A stretch of 33,576 bases of DNA, from positions 1 to 33,576 of the forward strand of contig JAUNHQ010000034.1 of the NCBI GenBank assembly GCA_030535425.1, written 5' to 3'. Position 1 is the first letter of the stretch. Each line of letters begins with the position of its first letter. Origin of the DNA: Pseudomonadota bacterium. GTDB taxonomy: Bacteria > Pseudomonadota > Gammaproteobacteria > Burkholderiales > Burkholderiaceae_C. Both the position numbers and the translations under genes were made by a program. Below the pieces are notes generated by a model that had not been told where the DNA came from, searched no databases, and saw nothing but the letters and a program-made list of their open reading frames with translations. Positions 24,121 to 32,203 of the stretch are shown in pieces.

Positions 24121-24144
24121 ATGTGTGCTTCTTGTCGCGCACGT

Positions 24145-24168
24145 AAAAAAACCGCCTCAGGGGCGGTT
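24145..24168 (-). terminator. Rho-independent terminator of the FKBP gene
   Basis: AACCGCC (24150-24156) pairs with GGCGGTT (24162-24168) around a 5-nt loop. On the minus strand the stem is followed by a T-run (24150-24145). It stops FKBP transcription before the grpE operon. Confidence 0.85.
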
Positions 24169-24192
24169 GGCCGATTCAGCGAGCGGGGGGCG

Positions 24193-24549
24193 TTAGCCCG
24201 AGACGGCTAGCAGCTCTACGTCGAACTTCAGCGTGGCGTTGGGCGGAATGACGCCACCTGCGCCGCGCGCGCCATAGCCCAGCTCGGGCGGAATGATGAG
24301 GGTGCGCTGCCCGCCCACTTTCATGCCGGCCACACCCTCGTCCCAGCCTTTGATGACATGGCCTGCGCCCAGCGGAAAGGCAAAGGGCTGGTTGCGGTCG
24401 CGGCTGGAGTCAAACTTGGCGCCCTGCTGGCCATTGGCGTAGAGCCAACCGGTGTAGTGCACGGTGACGGTCTGGCCGGGCTGGGCCTGGGCGCCGGTGC
24501 CAGGCTGTGTGTCGGTGATTTGCAGGCCGCTGGGAAGAAGACTGGTCAT
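24193..24549 (-). CDS. FKBP-type peptidyl-prolyl cis-trans isomerase
   Basis: Cytosolic proline isomerase of 118 residues, a single FKBP domain without signal peptide. Seen: TVTVHYTGWLYANGQQGAKF, SSRDRNQPFAFPLGAGHVIK, GWDEGVAGMKVGGQRTLIIP and ELGYGARGAGGVIPPNATLK, with the drug and substrate pocket residues (Tyr, Phe, Asp, Phe, Ile, Trp, Tyr) of FKBP12-like proteins. Start: ATG at 24549, giving the usual N-terminus; the longer in-frame start at 24633 adds a Pro/Ile-rich segment unlike the family. The ribosome site is weak for either. It stands alone, ended by a strong terminator, next to the chaperone operon. Confidence 0.93.
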   Translation of the reverse strand: MTSLLPSGLQITDTQPGTGAQAQPGQTVTVHYTGWLYANGQQGAKFDSSRDRNQPFAFPLGAGHVIKGWDEGVAGMKVGGQRTLIIPPELGYGARGAGGVIPPNATLKFDVELLAVSG

Positions 24550-24669
24550 GGGGGTGGTGGGGCAAATGGCAATGGGACAAATGCCAGGCAACCACGCGGC
24601 AGGGTGCCTGGGCAAGAGGGGAGAAGAAGGCAAGGAAAGCTTGCGGTGCCAGTCAAGGGCGCAAGCCGG

Positions 24670-24978
24670 TTACTTTTTCTTGGTTTGCGCTGCGACCCAT
24701 TTGGTGGCAAAGGCTTGCAGATCGGACAGGCGCTTGATGAGGTCAGAGCCGCTCAGGGTGAGGCTGTAGCCGTCGCTGTCGTGGGTGACAAAGCCTGCGG
24801 CGCGCAGCTCTTTGAGGCGGGTGTTGAGGGTGTTGGGGGTGATGCCGCCCACGCTGTCTTGCAGCAGGCGGAAGGTTTGGGGGTGGCCGTCGCGCAGTGC
24901 CCACAGCACGCGGATGGCGTAGCGTGATTCCAGCAACGCCAGCAGCTGACCTGTGGCAGCGTTTTCCTTGGAACTCAT
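24670..24978 (-). CDS. Small winged-helix transcriptional regulator (HxlR-like)
   Basis: 102 residues from the ATG at 24978, which has GAGGAG 9 nt upstream; the long open frame upstream of it is non-coding. Pattern: ESRYAIRVLWALRDGHPQTF, then the helix-turn-helix LLQDSVGGITPNTLNTRLKE, then LRAAGFVTHDSDGYSLTLSG as recognition wing, ending in a Lys-rich tail. This fits HxlR/PadR-like winged helices that bind DNA as dimers. No ligand domain is present. A TGAAAC-N7-GTTTCA dyad in its own promoter is a likely binding site. Targets are unknown; the nearest genes are FKBP and moeA. Confidence 0.8.
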   Translation of the reverse strand: MSSKENAATGQLLALLESRYAIRVLWALRDGHPQTFRLLQDSVGGITPNTLNTRLKELRAAGFVTHDSDGYSLTLSGSDLIKRLSDLQAFATKWVAAQTKKK

Positions 24979-25035
24979 GTCTGGCTTCTCCTCAAGTGGC
25001 GCGGTGTGCGCTGGGTGAAATATAGCGCAAATTAC

Positions 25036-25054
25036 TGAAACGCTAGCAGTTTCA
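25036..25054. promoter_or_regulatory. Dyad in the promoter region of the winged-helix regulator
   Basis: TGAAAC (25036-25041) and GTTTCA (25049-25054) are exact inverted repeats around GCTAGCA. On the minus strand a possible -10, TATATT, lies just downstream, so a dimer bound here would cover the promoter. The right side, TTTCATAGCTTTCTGCGC, also resembles the ATAGCT repeat family, so part of it may be repeat debris. Confidence 0.5.
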
Positions 25055-25173
25055 TAGCTTTCTGCGCTGCCAGTTCGTGGGGTTGGTGCTACAAATAGGG
25101 GAATGCCGCTTGACCGGCTTCCTGGCTTGCGGCTAAGAGTGTATCGACAGTGATACAGCTTTTGCAGCGACCT

Positions 25174-25337
25174 TAGGGCCTGTTGAGAATGAGCATGACA
25201 GCGGGCTTGAGGCCAAAACGGCATCTATGGCGTTGTCAATGCTCGCCATGGCTGGGCTATGCCTGCACTTGACGCCTTGTATCTGCCTATTTTTGGCACT
25301 CCATCCCGCTGCGCCCGCCCATTCCCAACAGACCCTA
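25174..25337. mobile_element. MITE-like element (about 164 bp) with 20-bp terminal inverted repeats
   Basis: The ends 25174-25193 (TAGGGCCTGTTGAGAATGAG) and 25337-25318 read inward (TAGGGTCTGTTGGGAATGGG) agree at 17 of 20 positions. Nested symmetric pairs inside (AGCGGG at 25200 with CCCGCT at 25305; GCCAAAA at 25212 with TTTTGGC at 25291) show that the whole element can fold on itself. It has no convincing gene. TA at both outer ends could be the target duplication. The right end supplies the TAG stop codon of moeA. This is the main content of the 356-bp gap between the regulator and moeA. Confidence 0.75.
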
Positions 25338-26627
25338 GCCCAGCAAGCCTTCAAACATCATCACGGGCACCTGTTCGCCAGCGGCCACGTCGCCCTGTTC
25401 GTGGCTCAGCATGATCAGGCCGTTGGCTTGCACCATGGAGCTGAGCACACCCGATCCCTGATGGCCGGTGCTGCGCACACTGAGGCTGCCTTCGGCTTGC
25501 TGGGTGACGATGCCGCGCTGGTATTCGGTGCGCCCAGGTTTTTTGCGCAGCGTGTGTTCGCTGCGCGCCATCAGGGGTGGGGGGGCGGCTGTGTCGCGCG
25601 CACCCATCATGTGCAGCAGAGTCGGGCGCACGAAAGCGAGAAAGCTGACCATGGCGGCCACGGGGTTGCCGGGCAGGCCCAGCAGCAAGGTGCTGCCCTG
25701 GGCTGTGCCAATGCGTCCGGCGGCCATGGGGCGGCCTGGGCGCATGGCGATGTGCCAGAAGGCGACTTCGCCCAGCTCCTGCAGGATGGCCTGGGTGTGG
25801 TCTGCTTCGCCCGCGCCCACGCCGCCGCTGGTGATGAGGGCATCGGCCTGGGCGGCTGCATGTGAGAAAGCTTCGCGCAGCAGGGCCGGGTCGTCGCGAA
25901 TGACGCCCAGGTCGATCACGTCCACACCCAGCCGGGTGAGCAGGCCGTGCAGGCTGTAGCGGTTGCTGTCGTACACGGCGCCAGGGCGGGGTGGCTGGCC
26001 AGGGGCGAGGATTTCGCTGCCAGTGGACAGGCAGGCCACGCGCAGGCGGCGATAGACGGGCGCCTGTGTCAGCCCCAGACTGGCCAGCAGGCCCAGCGCG
26101 GCAGGGCCCAGGCGCTCGCCTTGGCGCAGTGCGGGCTGGCCAGCCATCAGGTCTTCGCCGCGCTGGCGGCGGTGGGCGCCGGGGCGCACGGTATCGGCGG
26201 GGATGTGCACGTGCTCGCCCCGCACCTGGGTGTGCTCTTGCGGCACCACGGTGTCCAGCCCATCGGGCAGGGTCGCGCCGGTCATGATGCGCAGGCACTG
26301 GCCCTTGCCCACGGGGCCGGTCCAGGGCTGGCCGGCCAGGGCCGTGCCGATGACATGCAGGGTCAGGGGCTGGCCGGGCGCCATCTGGCTGCCGGCAAAG
26401 GCGTAGCCGTCCATGGCAGCGTTGTCATGCGCGGGCACGCTGATGGGCGAGATGATGTCGTGCGCCAGCACGCGCCCCAGGGCTTGCAACAGGGATACGG
26501 TTTCCTGCTCTTGCGGCGGCAGCGGCCAAGCCAGCCGAAGCAGGTCAGCCAGTACCTGATCGACAGGCGTGTCAGCAGGCGTATCGCCTGCGGGTGTGCT
26601 GAGGGGCGGAGGCGAGGTGTCGGTCAT
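25335..26627 (-). CDS. moeA: Molybdopterin molybdenumtransferase MoeA
   Basis: Inserts molybdate into adenylylated molybdopterin in the last step of molybdenum-cofactor synthesis. 430 residues. Seen: ISVPAHDNAAMDGYAF, GQCLRIMTGATLPDGLDTVV, the nucleotide-fold domain with CLSTGSEILAPG and VYDSNRYSLHGLL, ALITSGGVGAGEADHTQ (commonly SGGVSVGEADY/F; the acidic residues are kept), MRPGRPMAAGRI and LLLGLPGNPVAAMVSF. The C-terminal domain ends at a TAG that is part of a MITE inverted repeat. It follows the EamA transporter by 69 nt, within the moaA-mobA run. Confidence 0.95.
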   Translation of the reverse strand: MTDTSPPPLSTPAGDTPADTPVDQVLADLLRLAWPLPPQEQETVSLLQALGRVLAHDIISPISVPAHDNAAMDGYAFAGSQMAPGQPLTLHVIGTALAGQPWTGPVGKGQCLRIMTGATLPDGLDTVVPQEHTQVRGEHVHIPADTVRPGAHRRQRGEDLMAGQPALRQGERLGPAALGLLASLGLTQAPVYRRLRVACLSTGSEILAPGQPPRPGAVYDSNRYSLHGLLTRLGVDVIDLGVIRDDPALLREAFSHAAAQADALITSGGVGAGEADHTQAILQELGEVAFWHIAMRPGRPMAAGRIGTAQGSTLLLGLPGNPVAAMVSFLAFVRPTLLHMMGARDTAAPPPLMARSEHTLRKKPGRTEYQRGIVTQQAEGSLSVRSTGHQGSGVLSSMVQANGLIMLSHEQGDVAAGEQVPVMMFEGLLG

Positions 26628-26696
26628 AGCCGCAAAGGCGAAAAGAGGCGGGAAGGGGTATCCAAAAGGAAAAGCTGCACAGCGTACTTCAAAACC

Positions 26697-27614
26697 TCAG
26701 GGCTGCATGCGCCCCAGGTGCATCAGCGCCATGCCTGCCACCACAATGGCGCCGCCTGCGGCCAGCGAAATGTGCATGGGCTCGCGCAGCCACAGCGTGG
26801 CCAGCGCCACGCCAAACACTGGCACCAGCATGATGTAGGCCGATGCGCTGCCTGCCCCCAGGGCTTTGATGCCTTCAAAGTACCAGGCATAGGCCAGCGT
26901 GGTGGACAGCAGCGCAATGGCCAGCAAATACAGCCAGATATCGACAGGCGCGGCCCAGGCCGCTTGCCAGCCGGCCACGCCCTCTGTTGCCAAACTGGCG
27001 GCGGCGAGCATGGCTGCGCCCAGCAGCGCCGTGGCGCAGGTGGCCACAAAGGGGTCGATGCCCTGCATGACCACGCGCCCCATCAGCGTGTAGGCCACCC
27101 AGCAGGCCACGCAGCCCAGCATCAGCCATTCGCCCAGGCCCAGGCCGCCGCCCAGCAGCAGCCAGGGTGCGCCCTGGGCCATGGTAATGAGCGCGCCGCC
27201 AAAGGCCAGCGCCATGCCCAGCATGATGCGGGTGTTGAGCCGCTCGCCAAACAGCCAGGCCGCCAGCGCCAGGGTGACGGCGGGGTTGATGGCTACGATG
27301 ACCACGGCGCGCCCGGCAGGCATGTGCTGCAAGCCCGCCATGAACAGCGCCGCATAGCCAAACACCCCGGCCGCCGCCGCCGCACTCAGCCCCAGCCACT
27401 GCCGCGTGCTCAAGGCGCGCAACTGCCGCAGTTGCCCGCGCCAGGCCAGCCACAGCAGCAGCGCCGCGCTGGCCAGTCCAAAGCGCCACGCCGAGGCCGT
27501 CAGCGGCGGCAGGGCTTGCGCCACCACGCGCGCCCACGGCCATGACGCGCCCCACAGCGCGGCCATGGCCAGCAGGCGCAGATGAACGGGCAGGGTGGAC
27601 GTGTTAACGGACAT
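26697..27614 (-). CDS. EamA-family (drug/metabolite transporter) membrane protein
   Basis: 305 residues from the ATG at 27614, ten hydrophobic segments arranged as two EamA repeats of five. Typical features are MAALWGASWPWARVVAQALP in helix 1, ALFMAGLQHMPAGRAVVIVA and NPAVTLALAAWLFGERLNTR at the end of the first repeat, and YAWYFEGIKALGAGSASAYI with PVFGVALATLWLREPMHISL in the second. Members export amino acids, metabolites or drugs; the substrate cannot be told. It lies between mobA (44 nt) and moeA (69 nt) in the same direction, so it is probably transcribed with the cofactor genes although no link to molybdenum is known. Confidence 0.9.
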   Translation of the reverse strand: MSVNTSTLPVHLRLLAMAALWGASWPWARVVAQALPPLTASAWRFGLASAALLLWLAWRGQLRQLRALSTRQWLGLSAAAAAGVFGYAALFMAGLQHMPAGRAVVIVAINPAVTLALAAWLFGERLNTRIMLGMALAFGGALITMAQGAPWLLLGGGLGLGEWLMLGCVACWVAYTLMGRVVMQGIDPFVATCATALLGAAMLAAASLATEGVAGWQAAWAAPVDIWLYLLAIALLSTTLAYAWYFEGIKALGAGSASAYIMLVPVFGVALATLWLREPMHISLAAGGAIVVAGMALMHLGRMQP

Positions 27615-27658
27615 CGGCAAGTCAATCGTGGAAAAAGAAAATGCGACAACCCTGGCGC

Positions 27659-28315
27659 TTACGTAGGTTGCACGCAGGCTCGGCATGGTGGGGCGGCTTG
27701 TTCCAGCCAATGCAGCTCAGCCAGGGTGTTGGCGTTGGCAAAGGCCAGCGGGTCATCGTCTGGCGGGCCAAAGGGCGCCAGGGCTGGGCCGTGCTGCGCG
27801 GCCCAGGCGCCCACTTTGCGCCCGCCAGCGGCCAGATAGGCTTGCAGGCTGCCTTGCAGATGGGTGCGCATCAGGCAAAACGTGGGTTGCGCTTGCGGAC
27901 GGCCATCGCCGCCAGGGGCGGTGGCCATGGCGATATCGGCCTTTTGCGCTTGAAGGGCGTGCGCAAGGCGCTCGCAAAGCGATAGCGGAAAGCGCGGCAC
28001 GTCGCAGGGCACGGTCAGCAGCAGCGGGGTGCGGGCATGGGTCAGCCCGGTCAAAAAGCCGGCCAGTGGCCCGGCAAAGCCGGGCAGCGCGTCGGCATGC
28101 ACGGGCACGCCCAGGCGCTGGTAGTCGCCCAGGTGCCGGTTGGCGCTGATGAGCACGTGCGCGGGTGGCAGGGTTTGCTGGCGCAGCCGCTGCAAGGCGT
28201 TGGCCGCCAGGGGCGCGCCGTGAAAAAGCTGCAAGCCCTTGTCTGCCCCGCCCATGCGGCTGCCTTGGCCGCCGCAGAGGATGAGGGCGGTGATGGGTGG
28301 GAAAGCAGCGGTCAT
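27659..28315 (-). CDS. mobA: Molybdenum cofactor guanylyltransferase MobA
   Basis: Attaches GMP to molybdenum cofactor to form the bis-MGD used by DMSO-reductase-family enzymes. 218 residues. The nucleotide-binding loop LILCGGQGSRMGGADKGLQ begins at residue 11, with Arg20 and Lys26 in the expected places. PGFAGPLAGFLTGL and LTVPCDVPRFP, containing the metal-binding Asp, follow. The C-terminal end is a little longer than usual and Cys-containing (PPCRACVQPT). The start at 28315 gives the correct N-terminus. Its presence implies that the organism makes a bis-MGD enzyme such as nitrate reductase or formate dehydrogenase, which is not in this window. Confidence 0.95.
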   Translation of the reverse strand: MTAAFPPITALILCGGQGSRMGGADKGLQLFHGAPLAANALQRLRQQTLPPAHVLISANRHLGDYQRLGVPVHADALPGFAGPLAGFLTGLTHARTPLLLTVPCDVPRFPLSLCERLAHALQAQKADIAMATAPGGDGRPQAQPTFCLMRTHLQGSLQAYLAAGGRKVGAWAAQHGPALAPFGPPDDDPLAFANANTLAELHWLEQAAPPCRACVQPT

Positions 28316-28394
28316 GCCCCGCAGTATCGGCCATGACGGCCGGCGCGTGGAGGCTTGGCCATGCGAATCAGGAGCCCCAAAAAGAAAGGGCTGT

Positions 28395-29528
28395 TCAGCC
28401 GCCGATGTAGCTCATCTCCACCCGGCGCGCGCTTTGCTGCGTGTCGGGCGGTAGGCTGGCGCGCAGCTGGCTGTAGCGGTCGGTGCGGCCTTGCCAGATG
28501 GCGGCCAGGGTGTCGCTCAGTTGCGCGTCGGTTGCGCCGCTGCGCAGCAGGGCGCGCAGGTCGTAGCCCTGGCTGGCGAACAGGCACAAAAACAGCTTGC
28601 CGTCCATGGACAGGCGGGCGCGGTTGCAGTCGCCGCAAAAGGCCTGGGTGACGCTGCTGATGAAGCCGACTTCGCCCAGGGCCGGGTCGTGCTGCCCGTC
28701 TGCGCCGGCGTAGCCCCAGCGCTCGGCGGTTTCGCCTGGCTGGCTGGGGGGCAGGGGGACAAGGGCAAAGGTGCTGTGCAGACGCGCGCGCACTTCGGCC
28801 GAGGGCATCACTTCGTCCAGACGCCAGCCGTTGGTGGCGCCCACGTCCATGAATTCGATGAAACGCAGCGCCACGCCGGTGCCTCGAAAGTGCCGCGCCA
28901 TGGGCAGGATTTGCTCGTCGTTGGTGCCGCGCTTGACGACCATGTTGACCTTGATCGGGCCTAAGCCTGCAGCGCGCGCGGCGTCGATGCCGCGCAGCAC
29001 TTCGGCCACGGGAAAGTCCACGTCGTTCATGGCGCGGAAAACCTCGTCGTTCAGCCCGTCCAGGCTGACGGTCACGCGCTGCAAGCCGGCGTTTTTGAGC
29101 GCCTGGGCCTTGCGGGCCAGCAAGCTGGCGTTGGTGGTGAGGGTGATGTCCAGCGGCTGGCCTTCGGGGGTGCGCAGGGCGGCCAGTTGGGCCACCAGCG
29201 CTTCCACCCCCTTGCGCAGCAGCGGTTCGCCGCCGGTCAGGCGCAGCTTGCGCACGCCGTGGGCGACAAAACGCTGGGCCAGGCGCGTGATTTCCTCAAA
29301 CGAGAGCAGGGCGCTGTGGGGCAGGTAGCGGTATTGCTGGTCGAACACTTCCTTGGGCATGCAGTAGCTGCAGCGGAAGTTGCAGCGGTCGGTCACGCTG
29401 ATGCGCAGATCGCGCAAGGGCCGGCCCAGCGTGTCGTGCAACAGTCCCGGGGGCGCGCCCGCAGCCAGCGGCGGCAGGGGCAGCGGCGCTGCGCGGTGAT
29501 CGACCAGGGGAATGACGCGTTCAGCCAT
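28395..29528 (-). CDS. moaA: GTP 3',8-cyclase MoaA (radical SAM)
   Basis: First enzyme of molybdenum-cofactor synthesis, converting GTP to 3',8-cyclo-GTP with MoaC downstream. 377 residues from the ATG at 29528. The radical-SAM cluster motif CNFRCSYC uses Cys49, Cys53 and Cys56; [14 protein letters not shown] follows. The second cluster is carried by [18 protein letters not shown], and the protein ends in the functionally needed Gly-Gly (SYIGG). The N-terminal extension of about 30 residues is Pro/Ala-rich. It heads the minus-strand run moaA-mobA-EamA-moeA and diverges from the thiolase gene across 99 bp. Confidence 0.96.
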   Translation of the reverse strand: MAERVIPLVDHRAAPLPLPPLAAGAPPGLLHDTLGRPLRDLRISVTDRCNFRCSYCMPKEVFDQQYRYLPHSALLSFEEITRLAQRFVAHGVRKLRLTGGEPLLRKGVEALVAQLAALRTPEGQPLDITLTTNASLLARKAQALKNAGLQRVTVSLDGLNDEVFRAMNDVDFPVAEVLRGIDAARAAGLGPIKVNMVVKRGTNDEQILPMARHFRGTGVALRFIEFMDVGATNGWRLDEVMPSAEVRARLHSTFALVPLPPSQPGETAERWGYAGADGQHDPALGEVGFISSVTQAFCGDCNRARLSMDGKLFLCLFASQGYDLRALLRSGATDAQLSDTLAAIWQGRTDRYSQLRASLPPDTQQSARRVEMSYIGG

Positions 29529-29627
29529 GAGGGGCTGGATTATCCCAAAGCGCCTGCGCCGCAGCTCGCGGCATACTGTGCGCATTGGCAGCTTTTTTCA
29601 TCCCAACCCTCAAGGAGACTGTGCATC

Positions 29628-30812
29628 ATGACCCGTGAAGTTCTCGTCCTCAGCGGTGTGCGCACCGCCATCGGCACGTTTGGCGGCAGCCTGAAAGACA
29701 TTCCCCCCGTTGACCTGGCCGCCACCGTGGTCAAGGAATCGCTGGCGCGCGCCGGCGTGGCCGGGCAGGACGTGGGCCACGTCGTCTTCGGCCACGTGGT
29801 CAACACCGAGCCGCGCGACATGTACCTGAGCCGCGTGGCTGCCATCAACGGCGGCTGCCCCAAGGAAACCCCGGCCATGAACGTCAACCGCCTGTGCGGC
29901 TCGGGCCTGCAAGCCATCGTCAGCGCCAGCCAGGCCGTGCTGCTGGGCGATTGCGACGTGGCCATTGGCGGCGGCGCAGAGAACATGAGCCGCGCCCCCT
30001 ACGCCAGCCTGAACACCCGCTGGGGCGCGCGCATGGGCGACACGCAAATGGTGGACATGATGGTGGGCGCGCTGCACGACCCCTTCCACAAAATCCACAT
30101 GGGCGTCACCGCCGAAAACGTGGCCAAGGAATTCGGCATCAGCCGCGCCGACCAGGACGCGCTGGCGCTGGAAAGCCACCAGCGCGCCGAGCGTGCCTGG
30201 GCCGAAGACCGCTTCAAGGGCCAGATCGTGCCCATCACCCTCAAAACCCGCAAAGGCGAGGTCGTATTTGACAAGGACGAACACTTCCGCCCCGGCGCCA
30301 AGCTGGAAGACTTCCAGAAAATGAAGCCCGTGTTCCTGAAGGAAGACGGCACCGTCACCGCCGCCAACGCCAGCGGCATCAACGACGCCGCCGCTGCCGT
30401 GGTGCTGATGGAAGCCGCTGCCGCCGGCAAGGCAGGCGTCAAGCCCCTGGCCCGCCTGGTGGGCTATGCCCACGCCGGGGTGGAGCCCAAGATCATGGGC
30501 ATCGGCCCCGTGCCCGCCACCCAGGCCGTGCTGAAGAAAACGGGCCTGAAGCTCGACCAGATCGACGTGATCGAAGCCAACGAAGCCTTTGCCGCCCAGG
30601 CCGCCGCCGTGACCAAGGGGCTGGGGGCCGACCCGGCCAAGGTCAACCCCAACGGCAGCGGCATCTCGCTGGGCCACCCCATTGGCGCCACCGGCGCGGT
30701 CATCACCGTCAAGGCCATTCACGAGCTGCACCGCACCGGCGGCAAATACGCGCTGGTGACCATGTGCATCGGCGGCGGCCAGGGCATTGCCGCCATTTTT
30801 GAGCGGCTGTAA
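29628..30812 (+). CDS. Acetyl-CoA C-acetyltransferase (thiolase, PhaA/BktB type)
   Basis: Condenses two acetyl-CoA or cleaves beta-ketoacyl-CoA; biosynthetic type by length (394 residues) and similarity to PhaA. Catalytic residues: Cys90 (NRLCGSGLQAI), His350 (GHPIGATGA) and Cys380 (MCIGGGQG). The substrate-binding loop region HMGVTAENVAKEFGISRADQ and EANEAFAAQAAAVTKGLG are also conserved. AGGAG is 12-13 nt before the ATG at 29628. The gene stands alone with a strong terminator after it, so it is not part of a visible pha cluster; roles in polyhydroxybutyrate synthesis and fatty-acid or amino-acid breakdown are both possible. Confidence 0.95.
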   Translation: MTREVLVLSGVRTAIGTFGGSLKDIPPVDLAATVVKESLARAGVAGQDVGHVVFGHVVNTEPRDMYLSRVAAINGGCPKETPAMNVNRLCGSGLQAIVSASQAVLLGDCDVAIGGGAENMSRAPYASLNTRWGARMGDTQMVDMMVGALHDPFHKIHMGVTAENVAKEFGISRADQDALALESHQRAERAWAEDRFKGQIVPITLKTRKGEVVFDKDEHFRPGAKLEDFQKMKPVFLKEDGTVTAANASGINDAAAAVVLMEAAAAGKAGVKPLARLVGYAHAGVEPKIMGIGPVPATQAVLKKTGLKLDQIDVIEANEAFAAQAAAVTKGLGADPAKVNPNGSGISLGHPIGATGAVITVKAIHELHRTGGKYALVTMCIGGGQGIAAIFERL

Positions 30813-30859
30813 GCCCTGGCCTGGGGGCGATAGCCCCGCTTTTCTCTCCCGTGTCAACG

Positions 30860-30894
30860 CGCCCGCTGGCCTATGCGCCAGCGGGCGTTTTTTT
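30860..30894 (+). terminator. Rho-independent terminator of the thiolase gene
   Basis: A perfect 11-bp stem, CGCCCGCTGGC (30860-30870) with GCCAGCGGGCG (30877-30887), loop CTATGC, followed by seven T (30888-30894). Confidence 0.93.
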
Positions 30895-30907
30895 GGGGGG
30901 TGGATGC

Positions 30908-30970
30908 TGATTGCTATTTTTTCAATAGCTTAAAACCGTTGTGTATCGCGAGCAAATGCCATTTTCTAAT
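30908..30970 (+). repeat. ATAGCT-family interspersed repeat, copy D
   Basis: Reads TTGCTATTTTTTCAATAGCT (GCTATT/AATAGC can pair), then TAAAACCGTTGTGTATCGCG, then AGCAAATGCCATTTTCTAA. Best match to copy C. It lies between two terminators of convergent genes, an inert site that fits a selfish or structural repeat. Confidence 0.75.
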
Positions 30971-30994
30971 GGAATTGATACGGGCGTGGGACAC

Positions 30995-31027
30995 AAAAAA
31001 AAACGGCACCCGAAAGGGTGCCGTTTT
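30995..31027 (-). terminator. Rho-independent terminator of the iron-binding-protein gene
   Basis: A 12-bp perfect stem AAAACGGCACCC (31000-31011) with GGGTGCCGTTTT (31016-31027) and a GAAA tetraloop. On the minus strand it runs into a long T-tract (31003-30995). It may also work weakly on the plus strand. Confidence 0.92.
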
Positions 31028-31052
31028 GTTGAGCCTGTCAGGCAAGGCCGAT

Positions 31053-32102
31053 TTACTTGTAGCCCACGCGGTCCAGCATCTGCTGCACGCGCACCTGGTT
31101 GGCGCCCACCTTGCTGATGGGAATGGTTTCGCTCTTGAAGCTGCCGCCCCCGGTCATGGCCTGCAAGGCGGGGTTGTCGGTGCTCACCCCCTTGGCCACG
31201 GGCCACTCGTTGTTGCCATTGGCAAAGTAGTGCTGGGCCTGCGGGCTGGCCAGGTATTCGAGAAACTTGATGGCATTGGCCTGGTTCTTGGCGTGGCGCG
31301 CCACGGCGGCGCCGGCCACGTTGACGTGCGTGCCCCAGGTGCCCTGGTTGGGGAACACCACGCCTACTTTTTCGGCCACGGCCTTGTCTTCGGGCTTGGT
31401 CGAGCGCATCAGGCGCGCCAGGTAGTAGCTGTTGGTGATGGCCACCTGGCATTCGCCAGCGGCCACGGCGCGGATCTGGTCGGTATCGCCGCCCTTGGGC
31501 GCGCGCGCCATGTTGTCCACCAGACCCTTGAGCCAGGCTTCGGTTTTCTCCGGGCCCAGGTGCTCCATCACCGCGCCGAACAGGCTCAGGTTGTACGGGT
31601 GCGAGCCGCTGCGCGTGCACAGGCGGCCCTTGTTTTTGGGCTCGGCCAGCTCTTCGTAGGTGTCCACGTCTTCGGGCTTGACCTTGGCCTTGTCGTACAC
31701 CACCACGCGCGCACGGGTGGAAAAGCCAAACCAGGGGGTGCCGCCATCGGCCGCAGGCGTGGCCCGCAGGCTCTCGGGAATGGCCTGCTCCAGCACCTGC
31801 GATTTGATGGGCAGGTACAGACCGTCTTGCTCGCCGCGCCACAGGCGCGCCGCATCCACCAGCAAGATCACGTCGGCGGGCGAGGCGCTGCCTTCGGCCT
31901 TCAAGCGCGAGATGATGCCCGCGTCATCGGCATCCACGCGGTTGATCTTGATGCCCGTGGCCTTGGTGAAATCGTTGTACAGCGCTTCATCCGTGCTGTA
32001 GTGGCGGGCCGAGTACAGATTGAGCACTTGCTCTTGTGCCTGAGCGGCGCCCGCGCACAGCGCGAGCACGGCTGCCAGCAAGGCGGCGGATGGTTTTTTC
32101 AT
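31053..32102 (-). CDS. Iron(III) ABC transporter periplasmic binding protein (FutA/FbpA type)
   Basis: Binds ferric iron in the periplasm for an ABC importer. 349 residues with a signal peptide (MKKPSAALLAAVLALCAGAA, cleavage after AQA at 22). The mature protein starts QEQVLNLYSARHYSTDEALY, as in FutA1/FbpA. Other hallmarks are DVILLVDAARLWRGEQDGLY, GFSTRARVVVYDKAKV and the paired iron-ligand tyrosines in AITNSYYLARLMRS, then NQGTWGTHVNVAGAAVARHA. No permease or ATPase gene adjoins it and a strong terminator follows, so it works with subunits encoded elsewhere. A Fur-like site overlaps the promoter. Confidence 0.95.
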   Translation of the reverse strand: MKKPSAALLAAVLALCAGAAQAQEQVLNLYSARHYSTDEALYNDFTKATGIKINRVDADDAGIISRLKAEGSASPADVILLVDAARLWRGEQDGLYLPIKSQVLEQAIPESLRATPAADGGTPWFGFSTRARVVVYDKAKVKPEDVDTYEELAEPKNKGRLCTRSGSHPYNLSLFGAVMEHLGPEKTEAWLKGLVDNMARAPKGGDTDQIRAVAAGECQVAITNSYYLARLMRSTKPEDKAVAEKVGVVFPNQGTWGTHVNVAGAAVARHAKNQANAIKFLEYLASPQAQHYFANGNNEWPVAKGVSTDNPALQAMTGGGSFKSETIPISKVGANQVRVQQMLDRVGYK

Positions 32103-32175
32103 GCGAGACGATCCTTGAACGAATGAAAAAAAGTGAACACGACGCTGCGCAGCAAAGCGTCAGCAAAGGGCGCAG

Positions 32176-32203
32176 ATCATACCGAAACAAGAATGGTTCT
32201 CAA
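32176..32203 (-). promoter_or_regulatory. Sigma-70-type promoter with overlapping Fur-like box
   Basis: On the minus strand TTGAGA (32203-32198) and TATGAT (32181-32176) are 16 nt apart. TGAGAACCATTCTTG (32202-32188), overlapping the -35, matches the 7-1-7 Fur pattern TGATAATNATTATCA at 9 of 14 positions and contains the dyad AGAA-N3-TTCT. This fits iron repression of the binding-protein gene about 86 nt downstream. Confidence 0.6.

Noticed and set aside
24979-25224. An 82-residue N-terminal extension of the winged-helix regulator
   Set aside because: The ATG at 24978 has a strong GAGGAG and gives the usual domain boundary; the upstream frame crosses the promoter dyad and the MITE end.
28373-28394. 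AGCCC/GGGCT stem after moaA as a terminator
   Set aside because: Short 5-bp stem with a 10-nt loop and no T-run after it; mobA follows closely in the same direction.
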